Origin: Arbacia lixula
Lineage: Eukaryota > Echinodermata > Echinoidea > Arbacioida > Arbaciidae
DNA length: 64,000 nucleotides
Assembly (NCBI GenBank): GCA_963669155.1
Contig: OZ022586.1
Coordinates: 387,501 to 451,500 of the forward strand
Reading direction: 5' to 3'
Shown: positions 43,393 to 54,479 of the stretch, piece by piece
How the letters are laid out: each line of letters starts with the position of its first letter
How positions within the stretch are numbered: position 1 is the stretch's first letter
Translations under genes and position numbers: made by a program
Notes under the pieces: generated by a model
The model's database searches: none
What the model was told of the DNA's origin: nothing
The model's input: the letters and a program-made list of their open reading frames with translations, nothing else

Positions 43393-43446
43393 GACACCAC
43401 TTCGGTACTCTATTAGATCTATTAGAGTACCGACATGGTGTTGTCA
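43393..43446. repeat. Hairpin CACTTCGGTACTC type
   Basis: GACACCACTTCGGTACTCTA and its near inverse TAGAGTACCGACATGGTGTT enclose ATTAGATCTAT. Half-copies occur at about 14980 and 43850. Confidence 0.75.
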
Positions 43447-43525
43447 ATGAACATGTTGTCAAGACAACAAAATTACTCCAGTAAGATGTTAACGGTCCGT
43501 TCGTGGGGTAGTGTCGGGCATTTCC

Positions 43526-43760
43526 AATAGACCGGTTTACTAATGTCAAATTTATGGATGTTTCTTCCCTCGGGGCCTAGTAACGAGTTATTCCATTAAC
43601 CTGTACCTAACAATGGTATTTCAGTACTTGGAATCCACTTTGCATACATTATTTGTTGCTATGTCGGGCAAACCTCGGCAAGCTTTCTAATTATCGGGGC
43701 AATCTTTGTTAGACTGGTATGCATAAAATTTCAATATGTTAGTAAACCGGTATACAGTAT
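43526..43760. mobile_element. MITE-like element, family F copy 3
   Basis: Starts AATAGACCGGTTTACTAATG, ends GTTAGTAAACCGGTATA. Interior is the reverse complement of the copy at 14176 (TAACGAGTTATTCCATTAAC, TTGTTGCTATGTCGGGCAAA). TA at both edges is compatible with a TA target duplication. Confidence 0.85.
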
Positions 43761-43939
43761 TAGAGTCCCCGCTGTGATCACTCTGCTCTACCATGTCTAC
43801 CGGCATAGTTAAGAACCACTTGTCTCGACAATGTACTCAAATGACGTCATACTTCAGTACTCTATAGAGAGGTTTAGATTGCTACAACTATGACTGACTG
43901 TGACGTGGAATCTGCATGTCCTGTTGTAGCATCCAGGTG

Positions 43940-43957
43940 GATGATGACGACGACGAC

Positions 43958-43990
<33 letters not shown>

Positions 43991-44335
43991 AATAATATTA
44001 ATCATGACGGTGGTGGTGCTGATGGTAATCTTTATGACTGGTAATGGTGATGGGCATAATGATAGCTGATGATGAGTGACGAAAATGATGGTGGTAGGGG
44101 CGGCGACAGTGGTGATGATGGTGGTGGTATTGGTGGTGGTGGGGGTGGTGGTGGTGGTGGTGGTGATGGTGGTGATGGTGATGGTGGTATTGGTGGTGGT
44201 GGGGGTGGTGGTGGTGGTGGTGGTGTTCATGCTGATGATGATTATGATGATGATGATGATATGATGGTGATGGTGGTATTGGTAATCTTGATGATTGTGG
44301 TAATAGTGGTGATGATCACGTAAGGAAATGGTAAA
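43940..44335 (+). repeat. GAT and GGT trinucleotide array
   Basis: GATGAT run at 43955-43990, then GGT-rich sequence with a 60-bp tandem unit (GGTATTGGTGGTGGTGGGGG at 44126 and 44186), then GAT again. Frames over it are low-complexity translations. Confidence 0.9.
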
Positions 44336-45275
44336 TTTTATCATGAATGTAATGGTGACACTGACAGTGACGATACATGATGATGAGATCATTCACAACT
44401 CTTTATAAGACAGTTCCCCACTGTTTGCACAGACAACTAAACTTGAATTCTTTCTTTCCAGGTAATGATTATGTAATTGCCCTTTTCTTTTGGATTCGGT
44501 TTCCCAAAAGGTAGTCTTACTACGATAAGTTTGACTGTATAATCACATCAGTCACACAGAATGATCTGGCGTCAATTAAATCAACTCTGATGTTATTACG
44601 AACAACTTCAAACTCCAAGCTGGCTGACTGAGCAGTTTGTTAAAGATTCTCAATTTCACTTGAAATATTTAGTATACTAGTAGTATGTCTGTGCAAATAA
44701 ACCGAAAGAGCGCCCTCTCTGTACGTGTGAATAACCTTCGTTTATTGATGATATATCTACGTATAACATATACTGTCTCCCTATCTACTTCGATGGTGTG
44801 TTTTTTTTTTTGTGGGAAAGTATTATGCACATCCATCGGAAGAAAAATATCCTTACTTTTGTTAAATCTTCCATGTCATTGTTCCGAAACACTATTAGCC
44901 GATCGTACCCTTTAGCATATCCGGCATACGAGTGTGATATTTTGTATGTTTGTTTTCTTCAATCATGCAGAACATGTTTTTAAAATGGTTGGCGAAATTT
45001 GAGTTTGAAATTATTATAATTTTAAACGTGTTTTAAATTAGTATTCACATTTGATGCTTTTCTTTGCTTAAAAACACTTATAGGCTTAGCAATACGAAAT
45101 CGGAGGGTAGAGAGTTAAATAGTGAACATTGGTGAAAGAGGGAGACAATGTTGGAAAGAGAGGGAGAGAGAGGACGAAGGGGTGGGGAGATAGATTTAGA
45201 AAATAAGAAAGGCACTTCACACAGTGATACATGCTTTAGCGACCACCTCTATAGAGAAACCACCTGCCAATATTT
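44336..45275. other. Non-coding stretch
   Basis: No exon recognised. Contains half of the CTTTATAAGACAG element (44398) and a short GA-rich stretch at 45135-45190. Confidence 0.4.
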
Positions 45276-45525
45276 ACTGCCCTACTCTGACAAAAGGAAG
45301 TAAGTGACAAGTCATTCAAACCTGGGTTATTGATACTCTTAGATTGTACCCAGCATTCCCTACGTATAGGCAAAATCTGGGCAAGAAATATGTATCTTGC
45401 TGGGAGATATTCAATCTAGCATGATGTGGTGTTGCACTGATGCCAACAATGCAAGTGACATACACATTTTACTAATTTACAAGAAAAGTCTTATGCTAGT
45501 TGTTTCCTTTTGTCAGATTAGGGCA
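45276..45525. mobile_element. MITE-like element, family A copy 2
   Basis: Starts ACTGCCCTACTCTGACAAAA; the right end is TTTTGTCAGATTAGGGCA. It is the inverse-orientation counterpart of 58-307, with shared interior such as CAAAATCTGGGCAAGAAATA-like sequence. Confidence 0.75.
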
Positions 45526-45555
45526 CAACATTTTGTTGTTCCTTTCGAACACTGT

Positions 45556-45606
45556 TCTTTTATTTATTTTATTTTATTTTATTTTATTTTATTTTATTTT
45601 ATCTTA
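45556..45606 (+). repeat. TTTTA pentamer array
   Basis: About nine TTTTA units in a row. Confidence 0.9.
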
Positions 45607-45843
45607 TTGGTATTTTTTACCCAGGGTAGCCCCTTCAGTGGTTGAACACTGTTCTACCAGGGGGCCCTGCTTTGACATATAACACAATATGGTTTACATT
45701 TATACAAACAAATATCATGTATAGTTCAGTGAGAAATAAACACCATTTTGGAATTTGCATTTTATCTGTGGACAATAACAGTTGAAAAAGTATACTCGAG
45801 AACCATGCATTAGAACAACCTGTACGTAGAAACTATTCGCTCG

Positions 45844-45944
45844 TTAAGACCACATTTCTTCTCTCCCCTGAGTGGTCTTATATAAACAGCCAAACCTGTG
45901 TAGAAAGGCCACTCAAGGGAGACAATAAATGTGGTCTTTAGAGA
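45844..45944. repeat. Short inverted-repeat element with AAGACCACA ends
   Basis: TTAAGACCACATTTCTTCTC and, inverted, AATAAATGTGGTCTTTA; an inner pair GAGTGGTCTTATA/GAAAGGCCACTC is present. Related in style to 1297-1424. Confidence 0.55.
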
Positions 45945-46068
45945 GAGAGAGAGAGACAGAGAGAGAGCGTGAGAGAGAGAGAGAGAGAGAGAGAGAGCGA
46001 CAGAGAGAGGGAAAAGAGAGAGAGAGACAGAGAGAGAAAAATAGAGAGAGAGAGACACAGAGAGAGGG

Positions 46069-46135
<67 letters not shown>

Positions 46136-46263
46136 GAGAGAGAGAGAGAGAGACATACAGAGACAGAGAGAGTGAGAGAGAGACAGGGAGAGAAAAGAGT
46201 AAGAGAGAGACACAGAGAGAGAAGAGTGAGAGAGAGAGAGAGATAGATAGAGAGAGAAAGAGA

Positions 46264-46309
<46 letters not shown>

Positions 46310-46320
46310 TAAGGAGAGAG
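45940..46320 (+). repeat. GA dinucleotide array
   Basis: About 380 bases of GAGA with ACAGAG, AAAAG and similar interruptions. The long Arg/Glu and Ser/Leu frames over it are repeat translations. Confidence 0.95.
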
Positions 46321-46696
46321 AGATTTGGTGAATGGACTCAAAAAATGATTTCGTACGTCATTTTTTTTTAATTAATTCTTCATCTGCAATAAAGCATCGT
46401 TACCATGACGTTCTCATTATTCTGAGACAGGACCTGGCAATTAATGACCTTCAATTTAATGAAGTCTCTCTTCAAATTAACTTATCTTCGAATTCCAATT
46501 TCAACAACACAATGGCGTATCAAGAACACCTGTGCCAATATGTATCAGACCAGTCACAGGCAATTCTAATCAGGATTACTTACATGTCACTACAAATTAA
46601 CAATGGACTTCTGTTTCCAGTCATTTTCTGCGGGTTTCGTGTTTGGGCAGTTAGCAGCACGAACGACAGTGAATTTGTTAGTATGAAACTAAAGAG

Positions 46697-47612
46697 TTAA
46701 TTTGGGGGTTCTCTTTCGAGTGAGAGCTTAAATTGTTCGAATTCTAATTCAGTGAATTCTTGAAGGAGTAGATTCCGAATCGCTTGATTTCTCTGTCTCG
46801 GTTCGTATTTCGCAACTGAGAGTTGAAAGTAGAGGAGGCTCTCATGTAAATGATATTCACTAGTCCATGCATGTTTCCACGGAGCCTCGTCATGCGCATG
46901 CGCCATTTCGTGCAGTTCAGAAAAATGTCGAGAGCGCTGGCGCTTCATTTCGTCGTCATCATCGTCGACGTTGACGTCATTGTCACCCATGAAGTTTTCG
47001 AGGAGTTTTGCGCGTAACGCGCTGTCAATTGATTTGATGTCATCGCTCTTGCACTGACTACGCGCACCCGATGCGTTCACGTAGCGTTCTCTTTCCCGTT
47101 CTTCTGCGACAAGCTGTGCGTACTCGATAATTAGACGGCAGATGTGGTGTTTTCTTTCTGCACTCATCGTACCGGTGCGCGTTGATTTTCCTGACTCATT
47201 CGTGACGTCACGATGTTGTTTTGATCCTAGCGTGTGTAGTTTTTGTCCAGCACTCTTAAAAAGTTCAAGTACTTTAAAAGTGGTTTTGCGGGTCTCTGTC
47301 ATCTTACTTTCAACACATTCCTTTTCATCGTTTCCATCTAATTGTTTTTCTTTCACGATCCCATCCACGATTTCAATATCTGACTCACTCGATGTAGTAT
47401 TGGTATCTGGTTGGTTGTGGTCGTGATCGTAGAGCTTGTGCGCTATCCTTGTTCCGCTGAGGTCAAAAGTCGTGTAGAAGTCAATGATGCGCATGAGCAC
47501 TGACCCCAGGAATGGGAGGCAAGGAGGGGATTTCATAGCCTCATCTAATTCCGGGTCGTTGCTAAGGGATCGATCTTCGTCGTTTGCGAGTTCCAGGAGC
47601 TGTTGCCACGTT
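46697..47612 (-). CDS. GARIN-RasGEF gene, coding exon 2 (C-terminal RasGEF part)
   Basis: Starts at 47612 after the acceptor CATTTCACATAG (minus strand) with one base completing the Glu codon; then TWQQLLELAND. Stop TAA at 46699-46697. The final helices of the RasGEF fold (YFQLSVAKYEPR, LSLEREPP) are at the end. Upstream in-frame sequence to 47653 (MLCSCGSVHF) is intronic. Possible minus-strand poly(A) signal ATTAAA near 46370. Confidence 0.85.
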
Positions 47613-48690
47613 CTATGTGAAATGAAATGTACAGAGCCACATGAGCAGAGCAATACAAAGATTGACTTTCTTGCCTATAACATTTCATTGATGCTCAAGA
47701 AAGAATGAAATGCGTGTTACCATGCTGACAATTATTAGCTTTTTAGGAAATTGGTCCCGTTGCATAAAACATACCAGTAATGGTAACTCTGTTATCAACG
47801 GAAATTACCATGGCAACATCACTAGATAGCCAATAAAATTCAAGGTTTCCATAGAAGCTGCCATTGGTAGCAACCATCAATGATATGTTTTATGCAATAG
47901 GGCTATGGTTTGTGAACACATGACTTGAGAACTGAATGATACAACTGTTGGTGCTATGCATACTTGGATATTACTTGGATACTAGGAGAAATCTTATTAT
48001 TTTGTCAGGCATGATGATGCTTATTGTACAATGGAAGCACTTTCTCCGTCCCATTAGATTGTAAAGTATTACATGTGTTCGTACAAACAAGACTACTACA
48101 CAACATTTCTAATGCACTCATATACCAAATGTATGTTTTACAGTTTGAAAGAAAACAAATGTTTCAAATCAATGAATCATCATCAACCATCATGTATTCA
48201 AATAAGCAAATCCAGGATTTTACATAAATACAATCCAATATTCGGAGAATGATAGAGTACGTCTATGCTCTACTACGATGTTCGGTGCGAAAATAAGCTC
48301 ATGTCATGATATGAACTGTGCTGTTATGTTGGAAAGGATATATTTTTGAATGAGAAATGATAAGCCTGGGAGATATGAACGTCAACCCAAATACACGAAT
48401 TATGCCCATTGTAGCCTGGTTCGGTTAATAGCTCACGTTATTATCACATTCATTGGAGGGAAAAATTTGAATTTTCATTTTGAAAATTAGAATTCCCGTT
48501 TTGCTCTTATAATAGGGTTATAGCAATGAGAGTTCATTTCATCATAGCTTGGCGAGGAAGGTGATATAAAATCGTATGAATTAATAATTGAAAGAGAAAC
48601 GAGAACACGAAAAATACTATACATTACGATTGAGAGATAGGCACGGAAAGATGTGTATATAAAGTAAGAGAGATAGCGAAAGGTACATAC

Positions 48691-48737
<47 letters not shown>

Positions 48738-48944
48738 CATGAGCATAGACAGAGGGAGGTGGATATGGGGAAGCCGATAGGAAATTATAGAGAGGGGAGA
48801 CAAAGACAGACAGAGATAAAGGGTGAGAGACAGAGACAAAGACAGAATGAGATAGAAAGAGAGAGGGGGGGGGGGAGGGATATACATTGATATGGGATGC
48901 AGAGGGGGAAGGGGATGTGAAAAAATACAAAGACAGAATGAGAT

Positions 48945-48997
<53 letters not shown>

Positions 48998-51262
48998 GAG
49001 AGAGATTTCTTTTACTTTTTCCTTAAGATGCAGAAACATGTGGAAACCTTCAACTTACTCAAAGTGAGAATCATGCTGTTCTTCGACAATCTTCCACGTA
49101 TCTTGCAATCTGTAAACAGCGGGCGACTGCAGACCCGCTACGATCGCTCGAAGAGAGTGAAAGTTTTTATTCGCCCGCAAACTCTCCGCAACGTTCAGGA
49201 AATGAACAACAGTCGAAGCACGCTGTGATGACGTCACAGGAAGCAGAACCTCTGCCGTGACCCGTCGCGCAATGCGCTTGAAGAACTGAACAGCGCGCAC
49301 GACGTTGGGTGCGCGGTAGACCCGATCTTCCTTCAGCCACATGCAGCCGACTAGCTCCGCCTCGTGGATGCGCAGACAAAGTTCCGCGTCGATCGCCGTC
49401 AGCTCATTGGCCAGTTCGCTGGATTCGACTTGACTCAAAGTTTCATAACGTCTTTCGAAAGGCGATTCATCCAGAACGGAAAGCTTTTGAATTGTAGGCC
49501 TACCTACGAAGAAAATGCTCTTCCATTTACCCTTACTCGCTCCTGGTCTGAGCTGCTGGGAACTATTCTTTGTACTGCCTGTTACGAGACTGTCAAACTT
49601 ATTTTGCCCTTTTTTGTTCAAACTGTTTGGTAGTTGTTCTTTATTCTTCGTATGTATTTCGTATTTCATTCTCGGATCCAGCTCCTTATTTCGAATCTTC
49701 TCAATTTCATGGTGAAGGTCAAGCTGCTGCCTTGTAAGAAACATCACGTGTCCATTGACCACGTGCGGACTCCGACTGTCGTCCTCGTTCTCGAGGTCAA
49801 GGTATACCAGGGAGAGGCGATGGGTGACGTCATCAGCGTTCGGCAAGTCCTCAAGGAAACTCGCCTCACCTTCCAGAATGTCCGGAACAGATGCCGTGTG
49901 ATGTAGCTGCGCCTTGTCGATGTTAAAGACGTCCTCGTCCGATGATTTTGGACAACCGGGGTCGTCCTCCAGTAGCACGTCGAGTCGGGTCATGGACGCC
50001 ATTGGCCGAGTCCTTCCGGTGTGGCCATGTGCATGTGCTTCGAAGTTGACCTTGCCGAAGAGGTCACCGAGACAGAACAAGAGCCCAACCCTCGTGTCCC
50101 TGGCGTGGCGGTTGGTCCAGCTCTCCGCGTTGCTGGACACGATGCTCCCGACGCTCTGAATGTCCTCGAGGCTTGACATGGAATCCTCCCCGCTGACCAC
50201 GTCCAGAACAGAGAGCATCATGCGACCCTTCGGACCGTGTCGGCCTGGGTGACCTTTGACCTTACTTCGTGAGCTACGGACGTGAGAAGATGAGTGAGTC
50301 AAAGAGCCATGTGACTCGCCCCAGACGCTGGGTGATTGCTCGGTCAGTTTGCGGGAAGAGGAGTGGTCTATCATGAAGAGAGGATTACTTCCGGTGTTCT
50401 GAGGGGTGCGGCCTGACTTTATGCTATGCCGATGGCCGTGCATGTGGCCGGCGTCATCATCGTCGTCGTCATCGTCTACGTTTAAATCCTCGTTGTGGTG
50501 ATCAATCATGTGTTCGGCAAAGTGATGGACCCATCTGTGCGCGGTCGACTGCTTCCTCCGCGTTGGACGTCCGAGGGCTGGTCTGTTTGCCGCCCCCACC
50601 GGCATATGTTGCTTATTTCTTGTTGATGTCGTGGGAATACCACTATCAACACTTCTTACCCCTGTATCTGCAGCGGTTTGTAGATTCGCGTTACTACCCT
50701 GCCCCTCGATTGATCCAAGATTGCCCTTGATCAATGAGCCGCTGCCCATCTTCCCCCGCATGAAGGCCTCTCTGTGCCGCCTCCTCTCCTCCTTCTTCGC
50801 GCCCCTTCTTCTCTGTTCCAGCTCCTGGATCCACCACACCCACTCGTGCCACTTGTCCTCACGATGCCTCGGGTCCGACAGCTCCAGGTACCACGTGCTC
50901 CCGCTGCACAGCCGAACCCGCATCACCCGCTCCCCGATCTCATCCGAATGCGTCCGAACTGAGAGCCGAACGTTACCGAGCGGGAAGAGGTAGATCAACT
51001 CGAATAACTCGATGTCCGAGTTGCATTCGCGGGCTGGGCGCTGGATCGCCTGATTGGCCGGCGACACGGAAGGCAGTTTGTCTTCGGCTATAAGGAGCAC
51101 TGATGACGTCAGACCTACCTGTACCATACGGATCTTGCTTCCGTGTCTCACATTCAGCACAAACGCGCTCTCGAGGAGAACGACTTCATCCGTCAGAGAA
51201 AAATATTCTTCTGTCCACAGCAAACGCTGGATTCGTGAGTTGCACGCCAGAGCTGGATCCAT
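46697..51262 (-). CDS. GARIN-like (FAM71) plus RasGEF domain protein, two coding exons
   Basis: Predicted guanine nucleotide exchange factor for a Ras-like GTPase. Exons: 51262-49059 and 47612-46697, joined by a consensus donor (GA|GTAAGT) and an ACATAG acceptor in matching phase; 1039 aa. Residues 8-150 match the PH-like GARIN/FAM71 domain (IQRLL..EY, MVQVGLTSSVLLIAEDKLPS, LFPLGNVRLSV, RVRLCSGSTWYLELSDP), which in vertebrate GARINs binds Rab2. Residues 155-610 are a low-complexity linker with His-rich and poly-Asp runs. RasGEF begins at 613 (SSELANELTAIDAELC, TSSQRASTVVHFLNVAESLR, NFHSLRAIVAGLQSPAVYRL, TWKIV), crosses the splice junction, continues with SPPCLPFLGSVL (764-774) and ends in FEQFKLSLEREPP (1026-1038). 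About 200 acidic/polar residues are inserted between these last parts. I know of no standard family with this pairing. Start is ATG 51262; the open frame upstream uses GTG. Confidence 0.85.
47753..47904. mobile_element. MITE-like element, family B copy 2
   Basis: GTCCCGTTGCATAAAACATA at the left and TATGTTTTATGCAATAGGGC at the right; interior matches 3986-4147 (ATGGCAACATCACT, AGGTTTCCATAGAAG). Confidence 0.8.
48690..49010 (+). repeat. GA array in the GARIN-RasGEF intron
   Basis: Two GA blocks (48690-48735 and 48950-48995) around a G run (48865-48876), with a duplicated ACAAAGACAGAATGAGATAG at 48835 and 48929. Pyrimidine-rich on the sense (minus) strand. Confidence 0.9.
49059..51262 (-). CDS. 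GARIN-RasGEF gene, coding exon 1
   Basis: 2204 bases, phase 2. Starts MDPALACNSRIQRLL and ends at the donor GA|GTAAGT (minus strand, 49060-49053). Codes for the GARIN-like domain, the low-complexity linker and the first 123 residues of RasGEF. Such a long exon without stop, with higher GC than its surroundings and clear domain similarity at both ends, is secure. The His/Asp cluster (NVDDDDDDDDAGHMHGHRH) lies at about residues 270-290. Confidence 0.92.
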
Positions 51263-51600
51263 TTTGTATTTTCTATGTTCCACTCATTAGATTATGCCAT
51301 TTTTGGGGGGTAAATTTGCTATTCAGAGGTGCCCCCGAATGGGCATTTCAACTTTTCATCCTACATTATACATGTTGTTGTGTGCCGAATGCCGTTTTGT
51401 AATAACTTGGATACTTCTTCAATACTACGTGTGTTTCTTCACACGTTGCGTAGGAACTACTGCGTCTGTTGGTGCACAGTCTTACGCATGCTTTTATGAC
51501 GTCATTAATTGATGCGCGCAGTACGTGCGCGAAGTGGTAAATGCTCAACCATGGATGTCAGCGTGTATAAGTTTATACTGGCCTTGGTAATACACTCAGA
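51263..51600. other. 5' flank of the GARIN-RasGEF gene
   Basis: No upstream coding exon seen on the minus strand. No clear TATA box; the promoter is not located. Confidence 0.4.
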
Positions 51601-51654
51601 ATGCTTACAATTATGAAGTTGGTTATTTGTGTCTTTGTGTCTCTATATTGTTAT

Positions 51655-51709
51655 CCATATCTATCTATCTATCTATCTATCTATTTATCAATCTGTATAT
51701 CAATCTATC

Positions 51710-51752
<43 letters not shown>

Positions 51753-51765
51753 TTATCTATCGAAA
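51655..51765 (+). repeat. ATCT tetramer array
   Basis: ATCT/TATC units with a few substitutions. Confidence 0.95.
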
Positions 51766-51929
51766 CGTCATAAAACTCTTCTCTCACTCCTATCTCTCCC
51801 ACTCATTATCAACACACTCCCTCTCTGCCATTCATTAGCTGATACACCTCTCCCCTCCCCACTCTCTTTATCTCACTCTCTCTACGTTTCCCTCTATACA
51901 TCGATATCCGTATCCCCCAATTACATGTC

Positions 51930-51932
51930 CCT

Positions 51933-51993
<61 letters not shown>

Positions 51994-52001
51994 TTCACCC
52001 C

Positions 52002-52043
<42 letters not shown>

Positions 52044-52110
52044 TTCTCTCCCTCTCTTTCTCTCTTCTCCTCTCTCTCTTTCTCTTTCTTTCTCTCTCTA
52101 TATCTGCATT
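51930..52110 (+). repeat. CT dinucleotide array
   Basis: CT repeats with CCCCCC and TTTC interruptions. Confidence 0.95.
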
Positions 52111-53456
52111 GTTTATCGCTCTATCTCTCACCCCCACACATACACAAACATTATCTCTCTATTTCTCATGCTACATTGGCGATGAGAACACGTCGTCGTG
52201 GCCGTTTCCATATTATGTTGACTACATTCATTGTCTCGCCAGTCAAACTCGGTGACTCTGCATCTTCAATAAAATATACTCACTTATACATCCCAATCAT
52301 CCCAATCCCAATGTTTACAATGGCTAAATGAAGATGAATATGTCTGAAGGAATCTTGTTATTGTAATTTCTTCACAACCATGATAACCATGACGATAATT
52401 CGCTTGAAAGGGTGTTGCTATCTATATCCTATATCTCCATTGTTATCGCTGCATTTCTTTCATTATAGAGAAGCTATCGTGTATGAATAAAAGAAACCTT
52501 TCTCACGCACATACACATAAACGCACATGTGAACAAACACACACGCATACACACTATCATCAACAGTTGAGATGCGAGTGATGGTAACCATGGTAACTAT
52601 TCGTTCATTGTCATCATTACCAATGCCCCCATAAAAAGTTAGTGCCGCTGTAAAGTTCCCCCAAACACTTCTATCAATACAGGAACAAACACGGAGAAAT
52701 TGCAATGTTTTCTAACTAAAGACGCTACATACTTTTTTCAGGGTTAACTTGCAATCCCTTATTAAGCATTAATTTCCGTTAATAAATTTCCTGGTTTTGT
52801 AATCATTCGTGTAAACATGCAAAACAATGTGGTACATCATGGATCGATTTTCACATTATCTTTCGGAATAAAGACGAGTGCACTATTTATCATAATTAGT
52901 ATTGTTTAAGATTATAAGATAAAATATTGCGTTCCCCGTCGTTTCCTCTGGTTACCCTTGAGGTGAATCTTGTCACCACGAGTAAACGGAATTGTTTAAT
53001 CTTCGAACTCCCATGACTGCGTTACAATACGTATTAGCTCAATGTGCTTTTCAATGTTTGGTACTGAAAGGATTCAGGGGAGTGGACTCCAATTCCTTTC
53101 GATATTGATGTTCATCTTTTCGTTTGCATTGACTGTTTGCCCAGCGCAGAGGCTCAATTAATAACCTCTTTCCTCTCCAGCTTCCTTTTCATTGTCCGCA
53201 TCGCCCTTGTTATTGACAGGTCGGGACTTTCGACTGGAGTGAAGGCTACTGCAGATGAAACGATCCGATCAGTTGATCGACGCAGCCACTGGCTGAATTG
53301 CAGAACCCAGTCGTATCATCAAAAGTCTCACGAATGCGTAATCGCGGCAAAAAAAATGTCGTTTGCGGGGTCCGTCACGTGCTTGGTAACGCACTGACGG
53401 ATGGTGAAGTAAACATGCACTTAACATCGCGCGCCGTCTGGATCTCAACTAATGCT
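52111..53456. other. Non-coding stretch
   Basis: No exon recognised. ACAC-rich segment at 52503-52553. The open frame at 53137-53397 has no recognisable domain. Confidence 0.4.
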
Positions 53457-53550
53457 TAGGTCCCACTGTCGTGCGATCCGATACGAAAACCCCGGTTGGC
53501 AGTTCGTAGCTGGTCGTGGAATTGTTGTGATCGCACGACAGTGGAAACCT
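53457..53550. repeat. Inverted-repeat element with 22-bp arms
   Basis: TAGGTCCCACTGTCGTGCGATC at the left, GATCGCACGACAGTGGAAACCT at the right; 94 bp in all. Likely a very short MITE. Nearby sequence (53575-53790) is unusually rich in ATCGT/ACGAT. Confidence 0.75.
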
Positions 53551-53869
53551 GCAGGCCGTAAGCAGTGATACCCAATATGATAGAGGGGTTATAGATCGTT
53601 ACAGATTGTAGGTGATTGCAACGCAGCCTACCAGAGTGTCGTGCTAGAGTGTCTTGTTCGAATCCGAGGTCGTTGCCGATCATCACGATTAGATGTGATA
53701 CGTCTCGTTTTGTAACGATCTGATGCTATGATTACGATTTCCAATTAATCGTTTTGATCGTGCAACGCTTTTGACCTTTCAATAAATGTTCTGTGATCAA
53801 CAATAATAGACACGAGCGACCTAAGATTTGATGGAATCACCACGATTTGCGGCACGATTTCATTATACG

Positions 53870-53924
53870 ACTGTCTATCTATCTATCTACCTCATCTATC
53901 TATCTACCTCATCTATCTATCTAC

Positions 53925-53957
<33 letters not shown>

Positions 53958-54099
53958 GTTCTATCTATCGTTCTATCTATCGTTCTATCTATCGTTCTAT
54001 CTATCTATCTATCTATCTATCTATCCATCTATCTATCTATCTATCTATCTCTGTAAGAATTACATACATGTATCTATCTACCTATATATATTTCTATCA

Positions 54100-54134
<35 letters not shown>

Positions 54135-54160
54135 GTTCTATCTATCGTTCTATCTATCGT

Positions 54161-54199
<39 letters not shown>

Positions 54200-54248
54200 C
54201 TGTAAGAATTACATACATGTATCTATCTACCTATATATATTTCTATCA

Positions 54249-54304
<56 letters not shown>

Positions 54305-54305
54305 G
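53870..54305 (+). repeat. ATCT array with higher-order duplication
   Basis: ATCT units containing CGTTCTAT variant blocks (53957-54000 and 54133-54165) and an identical stretch starting CTGTAAGAATTACATACATG at 54051 and again at 54200. The 149-bp spacing marks a duplicated higher-order unit. Confidence 0.95.
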
Positions 54306-54479
54306 TTTATCTGTCTATCCGTTTATGTAAATATTTTATATCTATCAACTGTACACCCGTATATTTATATGGTTATGCGAATCTATCTACCTACATGTAC
54401 ATATCTGTTTTTCTTCCTATCTATCTATATATTTTTCTATCCATCTATCTATCCCTCGATCTATTTAATTTTCTATCTT

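Larger units (their letters stand above)
47613..49058 (-). other. Intron of the GARIN-RasGEF gene
   Basis: About 1.45 kb. It contains the family B MITE (47753-47904) and a CT/GA array (48690-49010) close to its 5' splice site. No other exon seen. Confidence 0.75.

Noticed and set aside
45929-46341. Arg/Glu-rich and Ser/Leu-rich frames of 90-140 codons
   Set aside because: GA dinucleotide array in different frames.
47613-47653. MLCSCGSVHF start of the downstream RasGEF frame as a separate protein
   Set aside because: It lies before the ACATAG acceptor; the exon joins in phase to the upstream RasGEF half, and alone it would be half a domain.
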